DNA from: Thereva unica
Taxonomy: Eukaryota > Arthropoda > Insecta > Diptera > Therevidae
Length of the DNA: 64,000 nucleotides
NCBI GenBank assembly: GCA_949987705.1
Contig: OX465281.1
Coordinates: 78,810,543 to 78,874,542, forward strand
Reading direction: 5' to 3'
The position numbers were made by a program, and so were the translations under genes. Below, piece after piece: positions 32,712-47,700 of the stretch; the stretch's first letter is position 1, and the number at the start of each line of letters is the position of its first letter. The notes beneath the pieces were generated by a model, which did no database searches, was not told the origin of the DNA, and saw only the letters and a list, made by a program, of their open reading frames with translations.

Positions 32712-35700
32712 ATGGAAGTAACAAATTTGGTAAAAAAAAAACCTACTAGTGGAAGCGTTCATGTGGTACAGGAGAAATATTTAGCAAACGAAGACAAGCA
32801 CATTTCACGATTTCATAACATTCATTGCGAAAATAAGTCAATCTTGTTGGAAGGTATAAAGAAAAAAGCCAGTTACAATCAAAAGGGCAAGATTTTAGAA
32901 CAGAGTACCATAAAAAAAAATAAACATACTAAACACGAAACGATCGAGACAACAAAAGTGCGCACCATTGATAAAATTGGAATAAAGTCTGAGAAAATTA
33001 AAGTAAATAAAGACAATGATGAAGCTAGATATTGGAAATCTACTGATATGAAAACATCCAGTAAAAATTCTCAATTATTTTCGAGAACAGGTAAAACAAT
33101 GAATACAGTAGAACGTGGAAAACAAATTGAAAATCATACTAAAGTAGTTACAAAAAAAAACTCATACGAGAGTGCTCAAGTTGAAAGGAGATTTATAAAA
33201 GATGATATTGCTTTAATTAAGGGTCCGCACACAATTGAAGCAAGTCAAAGATTTGCAGATAACATAGTCACAGGCGAAAGCACAGGAGATTTATACATTC
33301 CAAAAAAGCGTTTACCATTTAAAGCTAACGAAATAGGCTCACTAGAAGGTGAAAGTGAATTAGAAAAGATACAGCACTTGAGTGAACTGAATATGACAAC
33401 TAATAGTAGTACCCACTCGACAGTAAGCTCAAGTCTGTCTAAACATGCTGAGACTAATATTATAGAAATATCGGAAAAAATTGGAACAGGTGGTCAACAT
33501 AAAAACGCAGGCACGAATTTACATAACCAAAATCCGCGGATTGACGACAAAACCGACCTGCAAGTTCGTGATCAGATATTTACAGACGATTCAAAAATGA
33601 AATCGACTCATCGCAAAGAAAACTTAAAAATAGAAAGTGAATTTTCGGTGAATGAAGGCCATAAATATCTTTGGAAAGAACGGCAAGATGTAATCCACTC
33701 GGATAATGTAATGAATGAAGGAGCAATTTGTATCATAGGTAAAGGAGACATTACATTCCCTGCTAAATCAATTCATGATTCAACCTCTCCAACAAACTCT
33801 AACTTCGCAGAACAGATCTTGAGAACGAATGAACATTCTACGGTTAGACAAGAAAAAAAATATGTTCATGCAGAACGACAAGACATAGTTATGCAAGATG
33901 ATAATTTCAGGCTTGAAGGAGAAATATATATTCCACACAAATTAGGATATGGACCAGGACAGAAACCGTCTCAAGGAAAACCAAAAGATGACCTCCGGCT
34001 TGAGGGTAACACAATTGTGGCAGAACAGTCTAATTATTCTTCAGCAGAAAAAGCAAAGAACGTGATCACTTCAGGTAATTTGTACCCAAAAGGAAACATA
34101 GATTTTCCTGATAAGCCAAGTCCTTCATCAAGTCAAAGACCACAATCTATCTATCCAAAAGATAACTTGGAAATGGAAGGAGAATTCACGGTTAGAGAAG
34201 AGCATAAGTATGTTCGTGCAGAACGACAAGATATAGTTAGGCACGAAGATAATCTGAGGGCTGAAGGAGAAATTTATATCCCAGAAAGAGTTAAATATAA
34301 ACCTGGCGAGAGAACTTTTTTAGTTAAACCTAAAGACAACCTCCGTCCTGAAGGATACACTTCTTTTACAGAACAACCTAAATTTTCTCCAGCAGAAAAG
34401 GTTAAGCAAGTAATTCCCACAGATAATTTGTATCCCGAAGGCAACATGAATTTTCCTGATAAGCCGAGTCCTTCATCCAGTCAAAGACTACAATCTGTTT
34501 ATCCAAAAGACAACTTGAAAATGGAAGGCGAATTCACCGTTAGAGAGGAGCATAAGTATGTTCGCGCAGAGCGACAAGACATAGTAAGGCACGAGGATAA
34601 TTTGCGGGCTGAGGGAGAAATTTATATCCCAGAAAAACTCGAATATCATCCCGGCGAGAGACCTTCTTTAGTTAAACGAAAAGACAACCTCCGTCCTGAA
34701 GGAAAGACTACTTCTACAGAACAGCCTATATTTTCTCCAGCAGAAAAGGTGAAGCAAGTAATTCCCACAGATAATTTGTATCCCGAAGGCAACATGAATT
34801 TTCCTGATAAGCCGAGTCCTTCATCCAGTCAAAGACCACAATCTGTCTATCCAAAAGACAACTTGAAAATGGAAGGAGAATTCACCGTTAGAGAAGAGCA
34901 TAAGTATGTTCGTGCAGAACGACAGGACATAGTAAGGCACGATGACAATTTGAGGCCTGAAGGAGAAATTTATATCCCAGATAAATTGGAGTATCAACCC
35001 AGCAAGAGACCTTCTTTAGTCAAACCAAAAGACAATCTCCGTCCCGAAGGAAAGACCAGTTTTACCGAACAACCTAAATTTTCTCCAGCTGAAAAGGTGA
35101 AGAAAGTAGTCCCCTCAGATAATTTATATCCCGAAGGGTACATAGAATTTCCTGATAAACCGACTCATTCTTCAAGTCCAAGACCAAAATCAGTCTATCC
35201 AAAAGATAACTTAAAAATGGAAGGAGAATTTACGGTTAGAGAAGAACAAAAGTATGTTCGTGCAGAACGACAGGACATAGTAAGGCACGAGGATAATTTG
35301 CGGGCTGTGGGAGAAATTTATATCCCAGAAAAACTCGAATATCACCCCGGCGAGAGACCTTCTTTAGTTAAACCAAAAGACAATCTTCGCCCTGAAGGAA
35401 AAACTACTTTTACAGAACAACCTAAATTCTCTCCAGCAGAAAAGGTGAAGCAAGTAATTCCCACAGACAATTTGTTTCCAGAAGGAAACATCGATTTCCC
35501 TGATAAGCCGACTCATTCTGTAAGTCCAAGACCAAAATCGGTCTATCCAAAAGATAACTTGAAAATGGAGGGAGAATTCACCGTTAGAGAAGAGCATAAG
35601 TATGTACGTGCAGAGCGACAAGACATAGTAAGGCACGAGGATAACTTGCGGGCTGAGGGAGAGATTTATATCCCAGAAAAACTCGAATATCACCCCGGCG

Positions 35701-38700
35701 AGAGACCTTCTTTAGTTAAACCAAAAGACAACCTCCGTCCCGAAGGAAAGACCACTTTTACCGAACAACCTAAATTTTCTCCAGCAGAAAAGGTGAAGAA
35801 AATAATTCCCTCAGATAATTTGCATCCCGAAGGAATCATCGATTTTCCTGATAAGCCGACTCATTCTTCAAGTCCAAGACCAAAATCAGTCTATCCAAAA
35901 GATAACTTAAAAATGGAAGGAGAATTTACGGTTAGAGAAGAACATAAGTATGTTCGTGCAGAACGACAAGACATAGTTAGACACGACGACAATTTGAGGC
36001 CTGAAGGAGAAATTTTTATCCCAGATAAATTGGAGTATCAACCCAGTGAGAGACCTTCTTTAGTTAAACCAAAAGACAACCTCCGTCCCGAAGGAAAGAC
36101 CACTTTTACGGATCAACCTAAATTTTCTCCCGCTGAAAAGGTGAAGAAAATTATTCCCTCAGATAATTTGCATCCCGAAGGAAACATCGATTTTCCTGAT
36201 AAGCCGACTCATTCTTCAAGTCCAAGACCTAAATCGGTCTATCCAAAAGATAACTTGAAAATGGAGGGAGAATTTACGATTAGAGAAGAACAAAAGTATG
36301 TTCGTGCAGAACGACAGGACATAGTAAGGCACGACGACAATTTGAAGCCTGAAGGAGAAATTTATATCCCGGAAAAATTGGAGTATCAACCCAGTGAGAG
36401 ACCTTCTTTAGTTAAACCAAAAGACAACCTCCGTCCCGAAGGAAAGACAACTTTTACGGATCAACCTAAATTTTCTCCCGCTGAAAAGGTGAAGAAAATT
36501 ATTCCCTCAGATAATTTGCATCCCGAAGGAATCATCAATTTTCCTGATAAGCCGACTCATTCTTCAAGTCCAAGACCAAAATCAGTCTATCCAAAAGATA
36601 ACTTAAAGATGGAAGGAGAATTTACGGTTAGAGAAGAACATAAATATGTTCGTGCAGAACGACAAGACATAGTAAGGCACGATGACAATTTGAGGCCTGA
36701 AGGAGAAATATATATTCCAGAAAAAGTCGACTATCAACCAGGTGAGAGGCCTTCTTTAGTTAAACCAAAAGACAACCTTCGTCCCGAAGGAAAGACCACA
36801 TTTACGGAACAACCTAAATTTTCTCCCGCACAAAAGGTGAAGCAAGTAATCCCCACTGATAATTTGTATCCCGAAGGAATCATCGATTTCCCTGATAAGC
36901 CGACTCATTCTTCAAGTCCAAGGCCAAAATCAGTCTATCCAAAAGATAACTTAAAAATGGAAGGAGAATTTACGGTTAGAGAAGAACATAAGTATGTTCG
37001 TGCAGAACGACAAGACATAGTTAGGCACGACGACAATTTGAAGCCTGAAGGAGAAATTTATATCCCGGAAAAATTGGAGTATCAACCCAGTGAGAGACCT
37101 TCTTTAGTTAAACCAAAAGACAACCTCCGTCCCGAAGGAAAGACCACTTTTACGGATCAACCTAAATTTTCTCCCGCTGAAAAGGTGAAGAAAATTATTC
37201 CCTCAGATAATTTGCATCCCGAAGGAATCATCAATTTTCCTGATAAGCCGACTCATTCTTCAAGTCCAAGACCAAAATCAGTCTATCCAAAAGATAACTT
37301 AAAGATGGAAGGAGAATTTACGGTTAGAGAAGAACATAAATATGTTCGTGCAGAACGACAAGACATAGTAAGGCACGATGACAATTTGAGGCCTGAAGGA
37401 GAAATATATATTCCAGAAAAAGTCGAATATCCACCAGGCGAGAGGCCTTCTTTAGTTAAACCAAAAGACAACCTTCGTCCTGAAGGAAAGACCACTTTTA
37501 CGGAACAACCTAAATTTTCTCCAGCTGAAAAGGTGAAGAAAATAATTCCCTCAGATAATTTGCATCCCGAAGGAATCATCGATTTTCCTGATAAGCTGAC
37601 TCATTCTTCAAGTCCAAGACCAAAATCAGTCTATCCAAAAGATAACTTAAAAATGGAAGGAGAATTTACAGTTAGAGAAGAACATAAGTATGTTCGTGCA
37701 GAACGACAAGACATAGTAAGGCACGATGACAATTTGAGGCCGGAAGGAGAAATATATATTCCAGAAAAAGTCGAATATCAACCAGGCGAGAGGCCTTCTT
37801 TAGTTAAACCAAAAGACAACCTTCGTCCGGAAGGAAAGACCACTTTTAAGGAACAACCTAAATTTTCTCCAGCTGAAAAGGTGAAGAAAATAATTCCCTC
37901 AGATAATTTGCATCCCGAAGGAATCATCGATTTTCCTGATAAGCCGACTCATTCTTCAAGTCCAAGACCAAAATCAGTCTATCCAAAAGATAACTTAAAA
38001 ATGGAAGGAGAATTTACGGTTAGAGAAGAACATAAGTATGTTCGTGCAGAACGACAAGACATAGTAAGGCACGATGACAATTTGAGGCCTGAGGGAGAAA
38101 TATATATTCCAGAAAAAGTCGACTATCAACCTGGTGAGAGACCTTCTTTAGTTAAACCAAAAGACAACCTTCGTCCCGAAGGAAAGACCACTTTTACCGA
38201 ACAACCTAAATTTTCTCCAGCTGAAAAGGTGAAGAAAATAATTCCCTCAGATAATTTGCATCCCGAAGGAATCATCGATTTTCCTGATAAGCCGACTCAT
38301 TCTTCAAGTCCAAGACCAAAATCAGTCTATCCAAAAGATAACTTAAAGATGGAAGGAGAATTTACGGTTAGAGAAGAACATAAGTATGTTCGTGCAGAAC
38401 GACAAGACATAGTAAGGCACGATGACAATTTGAGGCCTGAAGGAGAAATATATATTCCAGAAAAAGTAGATTATCAACCAGGTGAGAGGCCTTCTTTAGT
38501 TAAACCAAAAGACAACCTTCGTCCCGAAGGAAAGACCACTTTTACCGAACAACCTAAATTTTCTCCAGCAGAAAAGGTGAAGAAAATAATTCCCTCAGAT
38601 AATTTGCATCCCGAAGGAATCATCGATTTTCCTGATAAGCCGACTCATTCTTCAAGTCCAAGACCAAAATCAGTCTATCCAAAAGATAACTTAAAGATGG

Positions 38701-41700
38701 AAGGAGAATTTACGGTTAGAGAAGAACATAAGTATGTTCGTGCAGAACGACAAGACATAGTAAGGCACGATGACAATTTGAGGCCTGAGGGAGAAATATA
38801 TATTCCAGAAAAAGTCGACTATCAACCTGGTGAGAGACCTTCTTTAGTTAAACCAAAAGACAACCTTCGTCCGGAAGGAAAGACCACTTTTACGGAACAA
38901 CCTAAATTTTCTCCAGCAGAAAAGGTGAAGAAAATTATTCCCTCAGATAATTTGTATCCCGAAGGAATCATCGATTTTCCTGATAAGCCTACTCATTCTT
39001 CAAGTCCAAGACCAAAATCAGTGTATCCAAAAGATAACATGAAAATGGAAGGAGAATTTACGGTTAGAGAAGAACATAAGTATGTTCGTGCAGAACGACA
39101 AGACATAGTAAGGCACGATGACAATTTGAGGCCTGAGGGAGAAATATATATTCCAGAAAAAGTCGACTATCAACCTGGTGAGAGACCTTCTTTAGTTAAA
39201 CCAAAAGACAACCTTCGTCCGGAAGGAAAGACCACTTTTACCGAACAACCTAAATTTTCTCCAGCAGAAAAGGTGAAGAAAATAGTCCCCTCTGATAATT
39301 TGCATCCCGAAGGAATCATCGATTTTCCTGATAAGCCGACTCATTCTTCAAGTCCAAGACCAAAATCAGTCTATCCAAAAGATAACTTAAAAATAGAAGG
39401 AGAATTTACGGTTAGAGAAGAACATAAGTATGTTCGTGCAGAACGACAAGAAATAGTAAGGCACGATGACAATTTGAGGCCTGAAGGAGAAATATATATT
39501 CCAGAAAAAGTCGACTATCAACCAGGTGAGAGGCCTTCTTTAGTTAAACCAAAAGACAACCTTCGTCCGGAAGGAAAGACCACTTTTACCGAACAACCTA
39601 AATTTTCTCCAGCAGAAAAGGTGAAGAAAATAGTCCCCTCTGATAATTTGCATCCCGAAGGAATCATCGATTTTCCTGATAAGCCGACTCATTCTTCAAG
39701 TCCAAGACCAAAATCAGTCTATCCAAAAGATAACTTGAAAATGGAGGGAGAATTTACGGTTAGAGAAGAACATAAGTATGTTCGTGCAGAACGACAAGAC
39801 ATAGTAAGACACGATGACAATTTGAGGCCTGAAGGACAAATATATATTCCAGAAAAAGTCGACTATCAACCTGGTGAGAGACCTTCTTTAGTTAAACCAA
39901 AAGACAACCTTCGTCCGGAAGGAAAGACCACTTTTACGGAACAACCTAAATTTTCTCCAGCAGAAAAGGTGAAGAAAATAATTCCCTCAGATAATTTGTA
40001 TCCGGAAGGAATCATCGATTTTCCTGATAAGCCTACTCATTCTTCAAGTCCAAGACCAAAATCAGTGTATCCAAAAGATAACTTGAAAATGGAAGGAGAA
40101 TTTACGGTTAGAGAAGAACATAAGTATGTTCGTGCAGAACGACAAGACATAGTAAGGCACGATGACAATTTGAGGCCTGAGGGAGAAATATATATTCCAG
40201 AAAAAGTCGACTATCAACCAGGTGAGAGGCCTTCTTTAGTTAAACCAAAAGACAACCTTCGTCCGGAAGGAAAGACCACTTTTACAGAACAACCTAAATT
40301 TTCTCCAGCAGAAAAGGTGAAGAAAATAGTCCCCTCTGATAATTTGCATCCCGAAGGAATCATCGATTTTCCTGATAAGCCGACTCATTCTTCAAGTCCA
40401 AGACCAAAATCAGTGTATCCAAAAGATAACTTAAAAATGGAAGGGGAATTTATGGTTAGAGAAGAACATAAGTATGTTCGTGCAGAACGACAAGACATAG
40501 TAAGGCACGATGACAATTTGAGGCCTGAAGGAGAAATGTATATTCCAGAAAAAGTCGACTATCAACCTGGTGAGAGACCTTCTTTAGTTAAACCAAAAGA
40601 CAACCTTCGTCCGGAAGGAAAGACCACTTTTACAGAACAACCTAAATTTTCTCCAGCAGAAAAGGTGAAGAAAATAGTCCCCTCTGATAATTTGCATCCC
40701 GAAGGAATCATCGATTTTCCTGATAAGCCGACTCATTCTTCAAGTCCAAGACCAAAATCAGTGTATCCAAAAGATAACTTAAAAATGGAAGGAGAATTTA
40801 CGGTTAGAGAAGAACATAAGTATGTTCGTGCAGAACGACAAGACATAGTAAGGCACGATGACAATTTGAGGCCTGAAGGAGAAATGTATATTCCAGAAAA
40901 AGTCGACTATCAACCTGGTGAGAGACCTTCTTTAGTTAAACCAAAAGACAACCTTCGTCCGGAAGGAAAGACCACTTTTACAGAACAACCTAAATTTTCT
41001 CCAGCAGAGAAGGTGAAGAAAATAGTCCCCTCTGATAATTTGCATCCCGAAGGAATCATCGATTTTCCTGATAAGCCGACTCATTCTTCAAGTCCAAGAC
41101 CAAAATCAGTGTATCCAAAAGATAACTTAAAAATGGAAGGAGAATTTACGGTTAGAGAAGAACATAAGTATGTTCGTGCAGAACGACAAGACATAGTAAG
41201 GCACGATGACAATTTGAGGCCTGAAGGAGAAATATATATTCCAGAAAAAGTCGACTATCAACCAGGTGAGAGGCCTTCTTTAGTTAAACCAAAAGACAAC
41301 CTTCGTCCGGAAGGAAAGACCACTTTTACAGAACAACCTAAATTTTCTCCAGCAGAAAAGGTGAAGAAAATAGTCCCCTCTGATAATTTGCATCCCAAAG
41401 GAATCATCGATTTTCCTGATAAGCCTACTCATTCTTCAAGTCCAAGACCAAAATCAGTGTATCCAAAAGATAACTTAAAAATGGAAGGAGAATTTACGGT
41501 TAGAGAAGAACATAAGTATGTTCGTGCAGAACGACAAGACATAGTAAGGCACGATGACAATTTGAGGCCTGAAGGAGAAATGTATATTCCAGAAAAAGTC
41601 GACTATCAACCTGGTGAGAGACCTTCTTTAGTTAAACCAAAAGACAACCTTCGTCCGGAAGGAAAGACCACTTTTACCGAGCAACCTAAATTTTCTCCAG

Positions 41701-44700
41701 CAGAAAAGGTGAAGAAAATAGTCCCCTCAGATAATTTGCATCCCGAAGGAATCATAGATTTTCCTGATAAGCCGACTCATTCTTCAATTCCAAGGCCAAA
41801 ATCAGTCTATCCAAAAGATAACTTAAAAATGGAGGGAGAATTTACGGTTAGAGAAGAACATAAGTATGTTCGTGCAGAACGACAAGACATAGTAAGGCAC
41901 GATGACAATTTGAGGCCTGAAGGAGAAATATATATTCCAGAAAAAGTCGAATATCAACCAGGCGAGAGGCCTTCTTTAGTTAAACCAAAAGACAACCTTC
42001 GTCCCGAAGGAAAGACCACTTTTAAGGAACAACCTAAATTTTCTCCAGCAGAAAAGGTGAAGAAAATAGTCCCCTCTGATAATTTGCATCCCGAAGGAAT
42101 CATGGATTTTCCTGATAAGCCGACTCATTCTTCAAGTCCAAGACCAAAATCAGTCTATCCAAAAGATAACTTAAAAATGGAAGGAGAATTTACGGTTAGA
42201 GAAGAACATAAGTATGTTCGTGCAGAACGACAAGACATAGTAAGGCACGATGACAATTTGAAGCCTGAAGGACAAATATATATTCCAGAAAAAGTCGACT
42301 ATCAACCTGGTGAGAGACCTTCTTTAGTTAAACCAAAAGACAACCTTCGTCCCGAAGGAAAGACCACTTTTACCGAACAACCTAAATTTTCTCCAGCAGA
42401 AAAGGTGAAGCAAATAATCCCAACTGATAATTTGTATCCCGAAGGAATCATCGATTTTCCTGATAAGCCGACTCATTCTTCAAGTCCAAGACCAAAATCA
42501 GTTTATCCAAAAGATAACTTAAAAATGGAAGGAGAATTTACGGTTAGAGAGGAGCAGAAGTATGTTCGTGCAGAACGACAAGACATAGTTAGGCACGATG
42601 ACAATTTGAGGCCTGAAGGAGAAATGTATATTCCAGAAAAAGTCGACTATCAGCCTGGTGAGAGACCTTCTTTAGTTAAACCAAAAGACAACCTTCGTCC
42701 GGAAGGAAAGACCACTTTTACGGAACAACCTAAATTTTCTCCAGCAGAAAAGGTGAAGAAAATAATTCCCTCAGATAATTTGCATCCCGAAGGAACCATC
42801 GATTTTCCTGATAAGCCGACTCATTCTTCAAGTCCAAGACCAAAATCGGTCTATCCAAAAGATAACTTAAAAATGGAGGGAGAATTTACGGTTAGAGAAG
42901 AACATAAGTATGTTCGTGCAGAACGACAAGAAATAGTCAGGCACGATGACAATTTGAGGCCTGAAGGAGAAATGTATATTCCAGAAAAAGTAGACTATCA
43001 ACCTGGTGAGAGACCTTCTTTAGTTAAACCAAAAGACAACCTTCGTCCGGAAGGAAAGACCACTTTTACCGCGCAACCTAAATTTTCTCCAGCAGAAAAG
43101 GTGGAGAAAATAGTCCCTTCTGATAATTTGCATCCCGAAGGAATCATCGATTTTCCTGATAAGCCGACGCATTCTTCAAGTCCAAGACCAAAATCTGTCT
43201 ATCCAACAGATAACTTAAAAATGGAAGGAGAATTTACGGTTAGAGAGGAACATAAGTATGTCCGTGCAGAACGACAAGACATAGTTAGGCACGATGACAA
43301 TTTGAGGCCAGAAGGAGAAATGTATATTCCAGAAAAAGTCGACTATCAACCTGGTGAGAGACCTTCTTTAGTTAAACCAAAAGACAACCTTCGTCCGGAA
43401 GGAAAGACCACTTTTACCGAGAAACCTAAATTTTCTCCAGCAGAAAAGGTGAAGAAAATAGTCCCCTCAGATAATTTGTATCCCGAAGGTATCATCGATT
43501 TTCCTGATAAGCCGACTCATTCTTCAAGTCCAAGACCAAAATCAGTCTATCCAAAAGATAACTTAAAAATGGAGGGAGAATTTACGGTTAGAGAGGAACA
43601 TAAGCATGTTCGTGCAGAACGACAAGACATAGTAAGGCACGATGACAATTTGAGGCCTGAAGGACAAATATATATTCCAGAAAAAGTCGACTATCAACCT
43701 GGCGAGAGACCTTCTTTAGTTAAACCAAAAGACAACCTTCGTCCCGAAGGAAAGACCACTTTTACCGAACAACCTAAATTTTCTCCAGCAGAAAAGGTGA
43801 AGCAAATAATCCCAACTGATAATTTGTATCCCGAAGGAATCATCGATTTTCCTGATAAGCCGACTCATTCTTCAAGTCCAAGACCAAAATCAGTATATCC
43901 AAAAGATAACTTAAAAATGGAAGGAGAATTTACGGTTAGAGAAGAACATAAGTATATTCGTGCAGAACGACAAGACATAGTAAGGCACGATGACAATTTG
44001 AGGCCTGAAGGACAAATATATATTCCAGAAAAAGTCGACTATCAACCTGGTGAGAGACCTTCTTTAGTTAAACCAAAAGACAACCTTCGTCCGGAAGGAA
44101 AGACCACTTTTACAGAACAACCTAAATTTTCTCCAGCAGAAAAGGTGAAGAAAATAATTCCCTCAGATAATTTACATCCCGAAGGAACCATCGATTTTCC
44201 TGATAAGCCGACTCATTCTTCAAGTCCAAGACCAAAGTCGGTCTATCCAAAAGATAACTTGAAAATGGAGGGAGAATTTACGGTTAGAGAAGAACATAAG
44301 TATGTTCGCGCAGAACGACAAGACATAGTTAGGCACGATGACAATTTGAGGCCTGAAGGAGAAATTTATATCCCAGATAAATTGGAGTATCAACCCGGCG
44401 AGAGACCTTCTTTAGTTAAACCAAAAGACAACCTTCGTCCCGAAGGAAAGACCACTTTTACGGAACAACCTAAATTTTCTCCAGCTGAAAAGGTGAAGAA
44501 AATAATTCCCTCAGATAATTTGCATCCCGAAGGAACCATCGATTTTCCTGATAAGCCGACTCATTCTTCAAGTCCAAGACCAAAATCGGTCTATCCAAAA
44601 GATAACTTGAAAATGGAGGGAGAATTTACGGTTAGAGAAGAACATAAGTATGTTCGTGCAGAACGACAAGACATAGTAAGGCACGATGATAATTTGAGGC

Positions 44701-47700
44701 CTGAAGGAGAAATATATATTCCAGAAAAAGTCGACTATCAACCTGGTGAGAGACCTTCTTTAGTTAAACCAAAAGACAACCTTCGTCCGGAAGGAAAGAC
44801 CACTTTTACGGAACAACCTAAATTTTCTCCAGCAGAAAAGGTGAAGAAAATAATTCCCTCAGATAATTTGCATCCCGAAGGAACCATCGATTTTCCTGAT
44901 AAGCCGACTCATTCTTCAAGTCCAAGACCAAAATCGGTCTATCCAAAAGATAACTTAAAAATGGAGGGAGAATTTACGGTTAGAGAAGAACATAAGTATG
45001 TTCGTGCAGAACGACAAGAAATAGTCAAGCACGATGACAATTTGAGGCCTGAAGGAGAAATTTATATCCCAGATAAATTGGAGTATCAACCCGGCGAGAG
45101 ACCTTCTTTAGTTAAACCAAAAGACAACCTTCGTCCCGAAGGAAAGACCACCTTTACGGAACAAACTAAATTTTCTCCAGCTGAAAAGGTGAAGAAAATA
45201 ATTCCCTCAGATAATTTGCATCCCGAAGGAATCATCGATTTTCCTGATAAGCCGACTCATTCTTCAAGTCCAAGACCAAAATCAGTCTATCCAAAAGATA
45301 ACTTAAAGATGGAAGGAGAATTTACGGTTAGAGAAGAACATAAGTATGTTCGTGCAGAACGACAAGAAATAGTCAAGCACGATGACAATTTGAGGCCTGA
45401 AGGAGAAATTTATATCCCAGATAAATTGGAGTATCAACCCAGCGAGAGACCTTCTTTAGTTAAACCAAAAGACAACCTTCGTCCCGAAGGAAAGACCACT
45501 TTTACGGAACAACCTAAATTTTCTCCAGCTGAAAAGGTGAAGAAAATTATTCCCTCAGATAATTTGCATCCCGAAGGAATCATCGATTTTCCTGATAAGC
45601 CGACTCATTCTTCAAGTCCAAGACCAAAATCAGTCTATCCAAAAGATAACTTAAAGATGGAAGGAGAATTTACGGTTAGAGAAGAACATAAGTATGTTCG
45701 TGCAGAACGACAAGACATAGTTAGGCACGATGACAATTTGAGGCCTGAAGGAGAAATTTATATTCCAGATAAATTGGAGTATCAACGCGGTGAGAGACCT
45801 TCTTTAGTTAAACCAAAAGACAACCTTCGTCCCGAAGGAAAGACCACTTTTAAGGAACAACCTAAATTTTCTCCCGCAGAAAAGGTGAAGCAAGTAATCC
45901 CCACTGATAATTTGTATCCCGAAGGAATTATCGATTTCCCTGATAAGCCGACACATTCTTCAAGTCCAAGACCAAAATCGGTCTATCCAAAAGATAACTT
46001 AAAAATGGAGGGAGAATTTACGGTTAGAGAAGAACATAAGTATGTTCGTGCAGAACGACAAGACATAGTTAGGCACGATGACAATTTGAGGCCTGAAGGA
46101 GAAATATATATTCCAGAAAAAGTCGACTATCAACCTGGTGAGAGACCTTCTTTAGTTAAACCAAAAGACAACCTTCGTCCGGAAGGAAAGACCACTTTTA
46201 TGGAACAACCTAAATTTTCTCCAGCAGAAAAGGTGAAGAAAATTATTCCCTCAGATAATTTGCATCCCGAAGGAATCATCGATTTTCCTGATAAGCCGAC
46301 TCATTCTTCAAGGCCAAGACCAAAATCAGTCTATCCAAAAGATAACTTAAAAATGGAAGGAGAATTTACGGTTAGAGAAGAACATAAGTATGTTCGTGCA
46401 GAACGACAAGACATAGTAAGGCACGATGACAATTTGAGGCCTGAGGGAGAAATATATATTCCAGAAAAAGTCGACTATCAACCTGGTGAGAGACCTTCTT
46501 TAGTTAAACCAAAAGACAACCTTCGTCCGGAAGGAAAGACCACTTTTATGGAACAACCTACATTTTCTCCAGCAGAAAAGGTGAAGAAAATTATTCCCTC
46601 AGATAATTTGCATCCCGAAGGAATCATCGATTTTCCTGATAAGCCGACTCATTCTTCAAGTCCAAGACCAAAATCAGTGTATCCAAAAGATAACTTAAAG
46701 ATGGAAGGAGAATTTACGGTTAGAGAAGAACATAAGTATGTTCGTGCAGAACGACAAGACATAGTTAGGCACGATGACAATTTGAGGCCTGAAGGAGAAA
46801 TTTATATTCCAGATAAATTGGAGTATCAACGCGGTGAGAGACCTTCTTTAGTTAAACCAAAAGACAACCTTCGTCCCGAAGGAAAGACCACTTTTAAGGA
46901 ACAACCTAAATTTTCTCCCGCAGAAAAGGTGAAGCAAGTAATCCCCACTGATAATTTGTATCCCGAAGGAATTATCGATTTCCCTGATAAGTCGACTCAT
47001 TCTTCAAGTCCAAGACCAAAATCGGTCTATCCAAAAGATAACTTAAAAATGGAGGGAGAATTTACGGTTAGAGAAGAACATAAGTATGTTCGTGCAGAAC
47101 GACAAGACATAGTTAGGCACGATGACAATTTGAGGCCTGAAGGAGAAATTTATATCCCAGATAAATTGGAGTATCAACCCGGCGAGAGACCTTCTTTAAT
47201 TAAACCAAAAGACAACCTTCGTCCCGAAGGAAAGACCACCTTTACGGAACAAACTAAATTTTCTACAGCTGAAAAGGTGAAGAAAATAATTCCCTCAGAT
47301 AATTTGCATCCCGAAGGAATCATCGATTTTCCTGATAAGCCGACTCATTCTTCAAGTCCAAGACCAAAATCAGTCTATCCAAAAGATAACTTAAAGATGG
47401 AAGGAGAATTTACGGTTAGAGAAGAACATAAGTATGTTCGTGCAGAACGACAAGACATAGTTAGGCACGATGACAATTTGAGGCCTGAAGGAGAAATTTA
47501 TATTCCAGATAAATTGGAGTATCAACGCGGTGAGAGACCTTCTTTAGTTAAACCAAAAGACAACCTTCGTCCCGAAGGAAAGACCACTTTTAAGGAACAA
47601 CCTAAATTTTCTCCCGCAGAAAAGGTGAAGCAAGTAATCCCCACTGATAATTTGTATCCCGAAGGAATTATCGATTTCCCTGATAAGCCGACTCATTCTT